Origin: Nitrospirota bacterium
GTDB taxonomy: Bacteria; UBA2233
Assembly (NCBI GenBank): GCA_011620345.1
Contig: WOZJ01000060.1
Location: forward strand, 31,352-57,121
Length of the DNA: 25,770 bases
Reading direction: 5' to 3'
The notes beneath the pieces were generated by a model. The model had not been told where the DNA came from. It worked only from the letters and a program-made list of their open reading frames with translations, and did no database searches. Position 1 is the first letter of the stretch; every line of letters starts with the position of its first letter. Below, piece by piece: positions 7,009 to 15,820 of this stretch. A program made the position numbers and the translations under genes.

Positions 7009-7740
7009 ATGGGTGTAGTCAAAGACGAGGTGTTCAAGGAGCCAAAGGGCCGCTTGAGCGATTTTGTGTTCGATGAGGAGGTAGTAAGGGTTTTCGACGA
7101 CATGGTCGATCGCTCGGTTCCCTATTACGCCGAGATCCAGCGGATGATCACGGAGCTTACGCATGCCTTTGTCAAGGACGGAACGCGCGTCTACGACCTA
7201 GGCTGCTCGACGGGAACGGCGCTTTCGCTCATTTCCAGGGGGCTAGACAAGGATGTCGAGCTTGTTGGGGTGGATTCATCGGCCCCGATGCTCGAGGAGT
7301 GCCGGCAAAAGCTCGTCAAGTCCGGGATGGATAGGCCCTTCCAGCTCTTCGAAGCGGACCTTTCCATGCCGTTTCAAATCGAAAACGCCTCCGTCGTGCT
7401 GCTTGTGCTCACGCTGCAATTTCTTCGCCCCCTTTACAGGCCTTCGCTCCTCAAGGCGATCTACGACGGGCTCGCCAAAGGCGGGGCTTTGCTGCTCGTA
7501 GAGAAGGTGCTATCCGCGGATGCGGGCTTGAACCGGCTTTTCATCCGTTTTTACTACGACTACAAAAGACGCGTTGGTTACGACGAGCTCGAAATTTCTC
7601 AAAAGCGGGAGGCCTTAGAGAACGTGCTTGTCCCATACAGGCCCGAGGAGAACGTCGAGCTCTTAAAGGAAGCGGGCTTTCAAACGATCGAGACGTTCTT
7701 TCGCTGGTATAACTTCATGGGTTTCGTGGCCGTCAAATGA
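7009..7740 (+). CDS. cmoA: Carboxy-S-adenosyl-L-methionine synthase CmoA
   Basis: This 243-residue Rossmann-fold enzyme makes carboxy-SAM from SAM and prephenate, the donor used to carboxymethylate wobble uridine 34 of certain tRNAs. The SAM motif VYDLGCSTG lies at 61-69. Family-specific blocks are present: FDEEVVRVFDDMVDRSVPYY, ENASVVLLVLTLQFL and DELEISQKREALENV. Y40 and R200 align with E. coli CmoA Tyr39 and Arg199, the latter known to hold the carboxylate of carboxy-SAM, so I think this is a true CmoA and not a generic methyltransferase. A GAGGG site precedes the ATG. The next gene overlaps as ATGA. The usual partner CmoB is not in the window. Confidence 0.92.
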   Translation: MGVVKDEVFKEPKGRLSDFVFDEEVVRVFDDMVDRSVPYYAEIQRMITELTHAFVKDGTRVYDLGCSTGTALSLISRGLDKDVELVGVDSSAPMLEECRQKLVKSGMDRPFQLFEADLSMPFQIENASVVLLVLTLQFLRPLYRPSLLKAIYDGLAKGGALLLVEKVLSADAGLNRLFIRFYYDYKRRVGYDELEISQKREALENVLVPYRPEENVELLKEAGFQTIETFFRWYNFMGFVAVK

Positions 7741-8459
7741 GCTCGATGATTCCGATAGGCCGGTTCTTCTTCCGGTTCCGAAACGCGCTGTTCCCCGTGT
7801 TCTTTTTTGCGCTTGCGCTGCCCTGGCCGCCTATCGAAGCACACGCCGGCTCGAGGTGGCTCTACTGGGCAACCGGCTTAACGCTCATTCTCTTGGGCCA
7901 GTTGATTCGCGCTTTGACGATCGGGCTCGCCTATATCGTCCGCGGCGGCCGCCAAGGCCGAATTTACGCCAAAGGGCTCGTCAGCGAAGGCATTTACGCA
8001 CACTGCCGAAACCCTATGTACTTGGGCAACATGCTGATAGTCCTTGGGTTTGCCTTTGTTGCCGATACATGGCCCTTTTATCTGATTGGCGTCCCGTTGT
8101 TTCTTTTGATTTATTTGAGCATTACCAAGGCCGAGGAAAGCTACCTCCTAAAAGAGTTCGGCGATGCCTACCGGGCGTACATGCGAAACGTTCCCCGATT
8201 CCTGCCAAGGCTAAAAGGGCTGATTTCCACGATCCGGAGCATGCAGTTTCGCTGGAAGAAGCTTGTGTCCTCAGAGTACGGAACAACGTTTGGCTGGATT
8301 GCCGGAGTCATTTTCTTGACGATGAAGAACGTCGTCATCGCTCAAGGTCTTTCTGGCGGGCTTTATGAGCTGCAAGGCTTGAGCATAGCCTTCGCCGCGT
8401 TCCTTTCGTTGTACTTGACCGCTAGGTACCTGAAGAAAACCGACAGGCTCAGGGGCTGA
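7737..8459 (+). CDS. Isoprenylcysteine carboxyl methyltransferase (ICMT)-like membrane protein
   Basis: A 240-residue integral membrane protein of the ICMT/PEMT-like methyltransferase group. The signature is clear: GIYAHCRNPMYLG at 85-97 (Arg-Asn-Pro-x-Tyr, the SAM-binding turn), then TKAEESYLLKEFGDAYRAY at 130-148 with the conserved acidic pair E133/E134. Hydrophobic segments lie at about 14-30, 41-60, 97-112 and 113-130. Two more near 183-199 and 212-229 extend beyond the usual end of the domain. Bacteria rarely have prenylated proteins, so the substrate is unknown and may be a lipid, isoprenoid or small molecule. The start overlaps the cmoA stop (ATGA), so both are made together. Confidence 0.82.
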   Translation: MSSMIPIGRFFFRFRNALFPVFFFALALPWPPIEAHAGSRWLYWATGLTLILLGQLIRALTIGLAYIVRGGRQGRIYAKGLVSEGIYAHCRNPMYLGNMLIVLGFAFVADTWPFYLIGVPLFLLIYLSITKAEESYLLKEFGDAYRAYMRNVPRFLPRLKGLISTIRSMQFRWKKLVSSEYGTTFGWIAGVIFLTMKNVVIAQGLSGGLYELQGLSIAFAAFLSLYLTARYLKKTDRLRG

Positions 8460-8461
8460 TC

Positions 8462-9178
8462 GTGGCCCGGGGCCTTTTCATTGCCGGTACGGATACTGGC
8501 GTAGGCAAGACGCTCGTTACGGCCGCGCTCGGGCTTGCCTTGAGAGCCCAGAGCATTCGAGCGGGCGCGATGAAGCCTATCGAGACGGGCATCGTTTGCG
8601 AGCCCATGCCCGATAGTCTACGGCTAAAAAGCATCCTAGGGCTTAAAGAGCCGATCGAAGCCTTAAGCCCCTACCGGTTTGCAGATCCGCTAGCCCCGGC
8701 CGTTGCCGCTTACCTGGAAGGACGTAATCTCGAGCTGGCCGTTGTAGCCGAGGCTTTTGAAGCCCTCCTGTCCGCCTACGAGCTCATTTTGGTGGAAGGG
8801 GTAGGGGGGCTTTTGGTTCCGTTGGCGCCTGGGATTTTCGTATCCGACCTGATCGCGTTTTTGGGTTTGGACGTGCTGCTTGTCGCAAGAAAGGGCCTCG
8901 GGACGATTAACCACACGCTGCTTAGCTTGGGAGCGCTCGAGGCCAAGGGGCTTCGTTGCGTAGGGGTCGTGCTGAACGATACCGAAGGCAAAGGCGGGCT
9001 TGCCGAATCGACGAACCCGAAGGCGATTCAAGGGCTGATTGGCGTGCCTTTGCTCGGCGTGTTTCCTTACCTTTCTGAAAAAGAGCGCGAGGATGTAGAA
9101 AGCCTCAAGAAAGCGGCGATTCAAAGCCTCGATATAAAGACGCTCCTTTCGGGCGCCCTGCCTGAATCGCCTAATTAA
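8462..9178 (+). CDS. bioD: ATP-dependent dethiobiotin synthetase BioD
   Basis: A 238-residue cytoplasmic enzyme that closes the ureido ring of dethiobiotin from 7,8-diaminopelargonate, CO2 and ATP, the penultimate step of biotin synthesis. The P-loop GTDTGVGKT lies at 9-17, followed by K38 in MKPIETG (substrate Lys) and E112 in VEGVGGLLVP, the expected catalytic set. Length fits the family (about 220-240). The start is GTG, 2 nt after the preceding stop. It is the last gene of the plus-strand operon. Its TAA overlaps the comM TAA on the other strand through the palindrome TTAA at 9175-9178. Other bio genes are not nearby. Confidence 0.95.
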   Translation: MARGLFIAGTDTGVGKTLVTAALGLALRAQSIRAGAMKPIETGIVCEPMPDSLRLKSILGLKEPIEALSPYRFADPLAPAVAAYLEGRNLELAVVAEAFEALLSAYELILVEGVGGLLVPLAPGIFVSDLIAFLGLDVLLVARKGLGTINHTLLSLGALEAKGLRCVGVVLNDTEGKGGLAESTNPKAIQGLIGVPLLGVFPYLSEKEREDVESLKKAAIQSLDIKTLLSGALPESPN

Positions 9179-10752
9179 GCCGACGAAGCTTTCCCGGTGC
9201 TCGTCTCGAAGCGGTACTGCAACGCCTCCAGTAGGTGCTTGGGGGCGATGATGCCTTCTCCTTCGAGGTCGGCGATCGTCCTAGCGACCCGAAGCACCTT
9301 GTGCAAGCCTCTCATGGAGATCCCGAATCGCTCGAACGCACGCTCTAAGAGCGCTTTGGACTTGGACTCGAGCCTTGCATGCTGTTTGAGCTGGGCGGGC
9401 GAAAGCCGGGCATTCGTTCGGAGGGCCTGGTTTGCGTAACGTTCGGCCTGGATTTTCCTCGCTTGCAGGACGCGCTCGAGAATTGCTTTGTCTTGTCCGC
9501 CTTGCGCGTCCTCTTGTGCATCGCTTTGGGCCGTAAGCTCTTTGAGGCTCACGGGAGGGACGAAGACTTGAAGGTCGATCCGATCGAGGATCGGCCCGGA
9601 AACCCTCGAGCGGTACCTGGACAGTAGCGCCGGGGTGCAGGTGCATGGCTTGCTCGGGTGTCCCAGAAAACCGCATGGGCATGGGTTCATGGCGGCGACA
9701 AGCAGGATGCGGGCGGGGTAGCGAACGCTCGCCTGGGCCCGGACGATGTCGATCGTCCCCTCTTCGAGGGGCTGACGGAGCGCTTCCAGCGCGCTTCGCT
9801 TGAACTCTGGAAATTCGTCTAAAAATAATATACCGTTATGCGCTAGACTGATCTCGCCGGGCCTTGGGGGGTTCCCCCCGCCGGTCAGGCCGACATCGGA
9901 GATGGTAGTGTGGGGCGAACGAAAAGGTCGTTCGGTAAGAAGGCCGGCTTCTTTGGGGAGCTTGCCCGCGACCGAGTATATCTTGGTCGTCTCGATCGCC
10001 TCTGTTTCGTCCAATGGCGGAAGCAGCGAGGGCATGCACTTGGCAAGGAGCGTTTTTCCGGCACCCGGCGGGCCTTCCAAAAGTAGGTTATGCCCGCCCG
10101 CGGCGGCGATCAAAAGCGCCCTTTTGGCGAACTCTTGCCCGACAACCTGGCCTAGGGTCAATAGGGCACTTCTGGCGTTGTCCTGCCGGGTTTGGACTTC
10201 CCGCTCGTAGAAGGGCATGGGAGCGGACTCTTGAAGCCAACCAACGACGCCTGCCAAGTGCTTGACGAACAGCGCGCGAAAGCCGCCCACGGCGAGAGCC
10301 TCGGCACGGTTGTCGTAAGGGAGGACAAAGCTCGAGAACCCGAGCGCTTTTGCGGAGGCAACTATGGGCAGAACGCCCGGGACGGGAAGCACCCGGCCGT
10401 CCAAGGCAAGCTCGCCCAAAAACACGACGCTTTCTTCGGGCGCCTTTTTGAGCATCCCCCCGAGCAGGATGCTCACGGCGATGGGCAGGTCGTAGCCCGT
10501 ACCGTCTTTCTTGACGTCGGCGGGGGCCAGGTTTACCGTGATGCGTTTTAAGGGAAACCGGCCGATTGTGGCCTGGATGGCCGATCGAACCCTTTCCCTC
10601 GATTCCCGGATGGCCGTATCTGGCAGGCCTACAAGGCTAAAGGCGGGCAGGCCGGGTGTCAGGTCGGCCTGGACTTCGATAGGAGTGGCCTCTACCCCTT
10701 TTAGGCAAAACGCGTGCGCAAGGGCCGCACTGCCTAGATGAGCGTCAGCCAC
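9175..10752 (-). CDS. comM: ComM/YifB-family Mg-chelatase-like AAA+ ATPase
   Basis: A protein of about 525 residues with an N-terminal ribosomal-S5/Lon-like domain (PGLPAFSLVGLPDTAIRESRERV), an AAA+ core with Walker A GPPGAGKT (near residue 227), Walker B GILFLDEFPEF, a Cys-rich insert CPCG...CTC, and a C-terminal Mg_chelatase_C domain. ComM is a hexameric branch-migration helicase that helps integrate single-stranded DNA in natural transformation. The frame is open upstream to 10893, but those residues lie in the ilvE tail and do not resemble the family. I chose the GTG at 10752, which puts the family N-terminus within a few residues. This overlaps ilvE by 19 nt, and its ribosome binding site is weak. 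The stop shares TTAA with bioD. Confidence 0.9.
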   Translation of the reverse strand: MADAHLGSAALAHAFCLKGVEATPIEVQADLTPGLPAFSLVGLPDTAIRESRERVRSAIQATIGRFPLKRITVNLAPADVKKDGTGYDLPIAVSILLGGMLKKAPEESVVFLGELALDGRVLPVPGVLPIVASAKALGFSSFVLPYDNRAEALAVGGFRALFVKHLAGVVGWLQESAPMPFYEREVQTRQDNARSALLTLGQVVGQEFAKRALLIAAAGGHNLLLEGPPGAGKTLLAKCMPSLLPPLDETEAIETTKIYSVAGKLPKEAGLLTERPFRSPHTTISDVGLTGGGNPPRPGEISLAHNGILFLDEFPEFKRSALEALRQPLEEGTIDIVRAQASVRYPARILLVAAMNPCPCGFLGHPSKPCTCTPALLSRYRSRVSGPILDRIDLQVFVPPVSLKELTAQSDAQEDAQGGQDKAILERVLQARKIQAERYANQALRTNARLSPAQLKQHARLESKSKALLERAFERFGISMRGLHKVLRVARTIADLEGEGIIAPKHLLEALQYRFETSTGKASSA

Positions 10753-11651
10753 CCCTTGTATCGCTCTATTTTGGCCTGGACCACGTCGTGGAAACGTTCG
10801 GACAAAAAGCGGGTAACCTTTCCCACCTCGCCGTTTCCAACCCTGCGGCCGTCTAGCTCCCTTACGGGCGTGACCTCGGCCGCCGTCCCGCAAAGGAACA
10901 TCTCGTCTGCAATATAGAGCTCGTCCCTGGTAAGCCGCTCTTCCTTGATCGTAAAGCCGGCCTCCTTGGCGATCGCCATGATCGAATCCCGCGTGATGCC
11001 CGGAAGGACCCCCATGAGGGGAGGTGTTTTTAAGACGCCTTCGCGAACGATGAACGCGTTCTCTCCCGAGGCTTCCGCCACGAACCCCTCGACATCCAGC
11101 ATGAGCGCCTCGTCAAACCCGTGCTTGATGGCCTCCCACTTGGCCAGGACAGAGTTCACGTACTGGCCGCAAACCTTGGCTTTCGTCATCGAGGCGTTGA
11201 CGTGCTGGCGGACGAACGTGGAGGTCATGAGCCTTGCGCCCAGGTTCTTGCCCTCCTGGCCCAAATAAGCCCCCCATTTCCACGTTGAAATGGCTACGCT
11301 GACGGGGTTTTGCTCGGCGTAAATCCCCATGACGCCCTCGTCCAAGAACACGAGGTGCCGGATGTAGCCCTCTTCGAAGGCGTTTTGCCGAACAAGCTCC
11401 AGCGTGGCCCCCGTTATTTCGGTTGAGGGGTAGGGGATATTGAGCCCCACGATGTGGGCCGAGGCGTAGAGCCGCTTGATATGATCCGCGAGCCGGAAGA
11501 TGGCGGTGTGGCCGTCTACGGTTTTGTAATAACGAACCCCCTCGAACACGCCTAGCCCGTAATGGAGGGTATGCGCATGCAACGAAACCTTAGCTTCGTG
11601 CCATGGAATGAAGCTACCGTTTAGCCATACGCTGGACCCGTTCTCCTGCAT
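10734..11651 (-). CDS. ilvE: Branched-chain amino acid aminotransferase IlvE
   Basis: A 305-residue fold-type IV PLP aminotransferase that transfers an amino group between glutamate and the keto acids of Leu, Ile and Val. The PLP lysine is K159 in AKVCGQYVNS. E193 in VAEASGENAF also falls at the E. coli number, and the GITRDSI and GTAAEVTPVRELDG blocks bind PLP phosphate and substrate. Length matches the family. The ATG follows AGGATAGG, which includes the glnE stop 4 nt upstream, so the two are likely coupled. D-amino-acid or aminodeoxychorismate family members are excluded by the IlvE-type GTAAEVTPV motif. Confidence 0.94.
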   Translation of the reverse strand: MQENGSSVWLNGSFIPWHEAKVSLHAHTLHYGLGVFEGVRYYKTVDGHTAIFRLADHIKRLYASAHIVGLNIPYPSTEITGATLELVRQNAFEEGYIRHLVFLDEGVMGIYAEQNPVSVAISTWKWGAYLGQEGKNLGARLMTSTFVRQHVNASMTKAKVCGQYVNSVLAKWEAIKHGFDEALMLDVEGFVAEASGENAFIVREGVLKTPPLMGVLPGITRDSIMAIAKEAGFTIKEERLTRDELYIADEMFLCGTAAEVTPVRELDGRRVGNGEVGKVTRFLSERFHDVVQAKIERYKGWLTLI

Positions 11652-11655
11652 GTAC

Positions 11656-14600
11656 CTATCCTTTTGTTGTCGTACGGCCGAATTGTTTGCCAGATTCCCC
11701 AGATTTTAGCATGTTTTTAGAAAGACCCCAAGATGCCCGCCAGCGCCGAACGTCAGGTTCTCCGTCCTGGAGGTGTCTTTGAAGAAGTAGGGTATAGCGA
11801 TCGTAAAGCGCCCTTGCACGCCTCGTGAGGGCAAGGAGGCTCGATTTCGCGCCCTGTTTTGCAAAGCTGGCCTCATGGCCAAGCCGCTGCATGATGGAGG
11901 CCATGAGCTCGTGAAACCTGGGATCTTCGAAGTCTACGTTTTCGACGTCCACGTCGTGAATGAGCCGAACCCGGTTCTCGAGCATCCTTAGAAAGCGGTA
12001 ATGGTTGGCAAGGAACCCGGCGTCTTCTTTGCTCATAAGCTCGAACGACTCCAGCAAGCAGATCCCCTCGAGCGTGGAGTGAGCCCTAAGCCCTTGGTTT
12101 CCTGCACCGAAAGCGAGCAAGATCCATACAACGAGGAATTCCGCATCAAGCAGGCCCCCCTTGCCCCATTTGATGTGGAACCCCTTTTGGCCGTTGTAAT
12201 CGGGGCTTACGAGTTCTGTCTCCATCCTTGAGCGCATGCGAAGCCCTTGCTTCAGCTCTTCAGAGTCAAGCGGGCGCGACCAAAGGAGTTCGTCAAAAAG
12301 CGGTGCGATACGCCCTTGGATCACTTCGGGCTTGCCGAACACGGGCCTTGCCTTGAACATGGACATCCTTTCGAACACCCCGGCCTCTTTCCGGTTGAAC
12401 TCCGCAAACCGTGCAATCGAGCTCACCAGGGCTCCATGCCTGCCGCGTGGCCGAAGTCGCGTGTCAACCCGGTAGAGATAGCCCCCCCTTCCGGTGGTTG
12501 TCAACGCCCTTAGTATGCGCTGGCCTAGCCTTGTGACGAACGCCGTGAATGCCTCCTGATCCCCGACGTCTTCTGGCTCGTCGAACAAAAAGAGCATGTC
12601 GATGTCGGATCCGTATCCCATTTCTTGAGAGCCAAGGGTTCCCGTAGCGACGGCGAAGAACGGGACGTCTCCGGTTTTGGTCGGGAATGGGTAGCGCCTT
12701 TGCATTTCTTGAATGCAAAGGCGGCTTGTTTGGACAAGGCAGATCTCGGCCACCTCGGAATTGAGCCTCAGCACGTCCTCGATCGGAAGCTCGGATAGCA
12801 AGTCGAGCAGCGCGATGCGAAGCGTTGCAGTGTTCTTGAAGCTCCTTAGCGCCTCCATGGCGTCTTCAAAATCCTCTGCGGAGGCGAGCTCCTGCTCCGC
12901 CATTTCCTCGAGCGCGCCACGATCGAGGGGTTTTCGCGGGTCTTCGGTAACGAGCGATTCGAGCACGGCGGGGTTCTTCAGCACGAAATGCGAAAGGTAC
13001 GACGAAGACCCAAAAAGCATGATCAAAAGCTCCAGAAGCTTGGGGTGTTCCTTAAACAAGGCGTAGTAGCTGGCCCTGCCTCCGATCTGCGCGAAGAACT
13101 GCTCGGTGTGGATGAGCGCGAGCTCCGGGATTGGCGACTTTAAAATGCCGTCGATCGTCTTGGGAAGAATCTGCGCAAGCAGGCCGCCGGCGCGCTGGGT
13201 TAGCTGGCGCTTGGATGCCCCTTCGCGCAAAGTGGAGAATCGTCTTAGCGCATCCTCGGGGTTGCTGAACCCCTTGGTCTTGAGGAACTCTTCGATGCCT
13301 TCCGGTTGTGTCCCTAACGCCAAAGCCATTGCCTCCTTAAGGAGGCCCTCTTCAAGCTCGGGGCTCGTCTTGGCGAAAATTCCGAGGAATATGTCGTGTA
13401 CCGTGCCCATCGCCTCGTTTAGCGAGGCCTTGAGGTTCGGAACGCGCTCTACAGGGAGCTTGGGGAAGGCAAACCGCACAACCTGGGTGATGGGTTCCGG
13501 GGCGAGCGGAAGCGCGTGTGTCTGGAGGCCTTCTTTAAGCTGGAGCGTGTGCTCGAGCCTTCTTAGTAGCGTGTAGGCCTGTGTGAGCTTAAAGGCGTCC
13601 AGCTCGCCGATCAGGTTGAACGTTTTGAGCGCCCCGATGGAGAGGAGCGTCATTTTCTGGCGGAGCCTAGGGTTTTTTCCGCCGTGCACGACGCTTAGCG
13701 TTTGGACGATGAACTCCACCTCCCGGATGCCCCCATGAGCAAGCTTGAGCTCCAGCATGCCGGGTTTTTTCGGCACTTCGGCGTCGATTCTCGCCTTAAT
13801 ATGGCCGATATCTTGAATGGTGGTGTAGTCGAGCGTTTTTCTGTAAACGAACGGCTCAAGCGCATGCAAAAGCCTCTGCCCGAACGCCCTGTCTCCCGCC
13901 GCGGGGCTCATCTTGGACAGGGCTAGTCTTTCCCATGTTTGCCCCCACGATTCGTAGCTGATCTCGAGCGAGCGAAGCGAGTTGACAAGAGGTCCCTTCG
14001 TCCCCTCGGGTCGAAGGCGGGTGTCTACGCGGTAGACAAACCCGTCCTCGGTGTACTCGCCCAGGTAACCTAAGATACCCTTGGCCAGGAGTGTGAAGAA
14101 CTCGTGAGGCGTGTGTCCGGATGCGCTCAGGCCCTCGTCCGTTTCGTACGCGAACAAGATGTCTATGTCGCTGTGGTAGTTGAGCTCCCTTGCGCCTAGC
14201 TTTCCAAGCCCCATCACGCAGAAGGCTATTTCTTCTCCAAGCCCATCGCCGTTTTTTTTCCTTGGGTAGCCTATCCTGGGTGCAAGGTCTTTTCTGGAGA
14301 GCTCGAGCGCGGCGTCCAGCAGGACCTCCGCCAGCCTCGAAAGGAACAGCATCGTCCGTTCGAGCCCGATCGAGCGGTTGTAATCGAGGATGGCGATCTT
14401 TAGGAACGCCTTGTCTTTGGAATGTCTAAGGACCTTGAGGCGGGCTTGCCGGTCCATCCCTTCTTGGTTCAGCGCCTGCATGAGGTCTTGCTCGAACAGA
14501 ACCGGGTCAAAGGGCGACTTGCGGAACCTGGCGTAAGCATCCGGGTCGGCCAACATCCGCGTCTCTTTGAGAAGCAGCCCTCCCAAGTAAGGGCTGTAGG

Positions 14601-14793
14601 CGAAAAACGCGGGGATCTCGGCGTGCCCCCGTTCGAGATGGGCCTCGAGTGTGCCTTTGGGGAGGGCTTCGAGGAGGCGGCCGAGCAAAAACGTGCCTTG
14701 GCCTTCCTGGCAGACTCCGGCCAAGAAACGCCTGAGGCGGGCCTTCGTGAAGTCCGTAATGTCGAGTGAAAGGAGCATCTCCAGCAGAGTCAT
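11656..14793 (-). CDS. glnE: Bifunctional glutamine synthetase adenylyltransferase/deadenylase GlnE
   Basis: A 1045-residue protein with two nucleotidyltransferase halves, each followed by a helical linker. The N-terminal half (removes AMP from glutamine synthetase) has GLGKLGARELNYHSDIDILF with D209/D211. The C-terminal half (adds AMP) has GTLGSQEMGYGSDIDMLF with D730/D732. The separation of the two metal sites (about 520 residues) matches E. coli GlnE (about 528). The protein is about 100 residues longer than E. coli GlnE, mostly at the C-terminus. The lysine of the GxGKLG motif is kept in the first half and replaced by Thr in the second. The start overlaps the mtnA stop by 4 nt (ATGA). Activity is normally set by PII proteins, none of which are here. 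Confidence 0.95.
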   Translation of the reverse strand: MTLLEMLLSLDITDFTKARLRRFLAGVCQEGQGTFLLGRLLEALPKGTLEAHLERGHAEIPAFFAYSPYLGGLLLKETRMLADPDAYARFRKSPFDPVLFEQDLMQALNQEGMDRQARLKVLRHSKDKAFLKIAILDYNRSIGLERTMLFLSRLAEVLLDAALELSRKDLAPRIGYPRKKNGDGLGEEIAFCVMGLGKLGARELNYHSDIDILFAYETDEGLSASGHTPHEFFTLLAKGILGYLGEYTEDGFVYRVDTRLRPEGTKGPLVNSLRSLEISYESWGQTWERLALSKMSPAAGDRAFGQRLLHALEPFVYRKTLDYTTIQDIGHIKARIDAEVPKKPGMLELKLAHGGIREVEFIVQTLSVVHGGKNPRLRQKMTLLSIGALKTFNLIGELDAFKLTQAYTLLRRLEHTLQLKEGLQTHALPLAPEPITQVVRFAFPKLPVERVPNLKASLNEAMGTVHDIFLGIFAKTSPELEEGLLKEAMALALGTQPEGIEEFLKTKGFSNPEDALRRFSTLREGASKRQLTQRAGGLLAQILPKTIDGILKSPIPELALIHTEQFFAQIGGRASYYALFKEHPKLLELLIMLFGSSSYLSHFVLKNPAVLESLVTEDPRKPLDRGALEEMAEQELASAEDFEDAMEALRSFKNTATLRIALLDLLSELPIEDVLRLNSEVAEICLVQTSRLCIQEMQRRYPFPTKTGDVPFFAVATGTLGSQEMGYGSDIDMLFLFDEPEDVGDQEAFTAFVTRLGQRILRALTTTGRGGYLYRVDTRLRPRGRHGALVSSIARFAEFNRKEAGVFERMSMFKARPVFGKPEVIQGRIAPLFDELLWSRPLDSEELKQGLRMRSRMETELVSPDYNGQKGFHIKWGKGGLLDAEFLVVWILLAFGAGNQGLRAHSTLEGICLLESFELMSKEDAGFLANHYRFLRMLENRVRLIHDVDVENVDFEDPRFHELMASIMQRLGHEASFAKQGAKSSLLALTRRARALYDRYTLLLQRHLQDGEPDVRRWRASWGLSKNMLKSGESGKQFGRTTTKG

Positions 14794-15815
14794 GCCGAAA
14801 GGCTGCCCAAAAACGGCGGGTGAACCACGCCTTGCTCCGTGACGAACGCGCGGATCAATCCCGCCGGGGTCACATCGAAGGCAGGGTTAAAGGCCCTAGC
14901 GCCGGAAGGAGCGACACGCGTGCCCGAGAACATTAACACCTCCGCCTCGTTTCTTTCCTCGATCGGGATTTCCAAGCCGTTTTCAATGTCGGGGTCGATC
15001 GTGCTAGTGGGCGCAAGCACGAAGAACGGGACGGCATGGACGGCGCAGAGCCTGGCCAGCATGAGCGTCCCGACTTTGTTCGCCGTATCCCCGTTTTTTG
15101 CGATCCTGTCCGCGCCGACGAGGACTGCATCTACCTTGCCAGCCTCCAAAAGGCTCGCTGCCGCGCTGTCTGCGATGACCCTGTATGGGATGCCAAGCGA
15201 GGAAAGCTCGAATGCGGTAAGCCTAGAGCCTTGGAGGAGCGGCCTTGTTTCGTCTACGTAGACTTCTTTGACATTGCCTTGGGCGAACGCCTCTTTGATC
15301 GCACCCAAGGCCGTCCCAGGCCCAGGGACGGCGAGCGAGCCTGTGTTGCAATGCGTGAGCACGCGTGCCCCAGTGGGGATCAGCCCCGCCCCAAATCGCG
15401 CGATGGCTTCGCTCCTTTGGGTTTCTTCACGAAAGAGCGCTAGTGCCCGAGCGTTGAGCCGCTCTTGGACGCCCTTCAAGCTCAAACCCTCCCGGAGGGC
15501 CTCTTGAAAGGCGTCTTCCATCGCCTGCAGGGCGAAAAATAGGTTCTTCGCGGTGGGCCTGGAGGACTGGATTTGCTGTTTGGCGTTTTGGAAGGCCTGT
15601 TCAAGGCTTTCGTCCTCGCGCAGGTCTCTAAGAGAAAGCGCCATGCCGAACGCGGCGGTGACTCCGATCATCGGAGCGCCCCGGACGGCCATCGCATGGA
15701 TTGCCCAGGCGGCCTCTTTTGGTGTCTTGAGCGTGAGGTAGCTGGTCTGCTGGGGGAGCGCGCGCTGATCCAACAGGCGGATTGCGTTGCCGTCAAAAGC
15801 GATCGCTTCAAACAT
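14790..15815 (-). CDS. mtnA: Methylthioribose-1-phosphate isomerase MtnA
   Basis: A 341-residue enzyme of the eIF2B-like fold that converts 5-methylthioribose-1-phosphate to the ribulose form in methionine salvage. Motifs: VRGAPMIGV (N-terminal), HCNTGSLAVPGPGTALG with catalytic C156, and VGADRIAKNGDTANKVGT with D236. I start it at the ATG at 15815 because a strong AAGGAGG lies 5 nt upstream; the open frame continues to a TTG at 15836 inside pncB. The ribosome binding site overlaps the pncB stop, and the gene ends in an ATGA overlap with glnE. No mtnB, mtnC or mtnK is nearby. The fold also includes ribose-1,5-bisphosphate isomerases, but the Cys/Asp pair and full length fit MtnA. Confidence 0.93.
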   Translation of the reverse strand: MFEAIAFDGNAIRLLDQRALPQQTSYLTLKTPKEAAWAIHAMAVRGAPMIGVTAAFGMALSLRDLREDESLEQAFQNAKQQIQSSRPTAKNLFFALQAMEDAFQEALREGLSLKGVQERLNARALALFREETQRSEAIARFGAGLIPTGARVLTHCNTGSLAVPGPGTALGAIKEAFAQGNVKEVYVDETRPLLQGSRLTAFELSSLGIPYRVIADSAAASLLEAGKVDAVLVGADRIAKNGDTANKVGTLMLARLCAVHAVPFFVLAPTSTIDPDIENGLEIPIEERNEAEVLMFSGTRVAPSGARAFNPAFDVTPAGLIRAFVTEQGVVHPPFLGSLSA

Positions 15816-15820
15816 GTAAT

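Noticed and set aside
10753-10893. A 47-codon N-terminal extension of ComM.
   Set aside because: It lies within the ilvE coding region, is Arg/Gly-rich and does not match the ComM family, which starts near the GTG at 10752.
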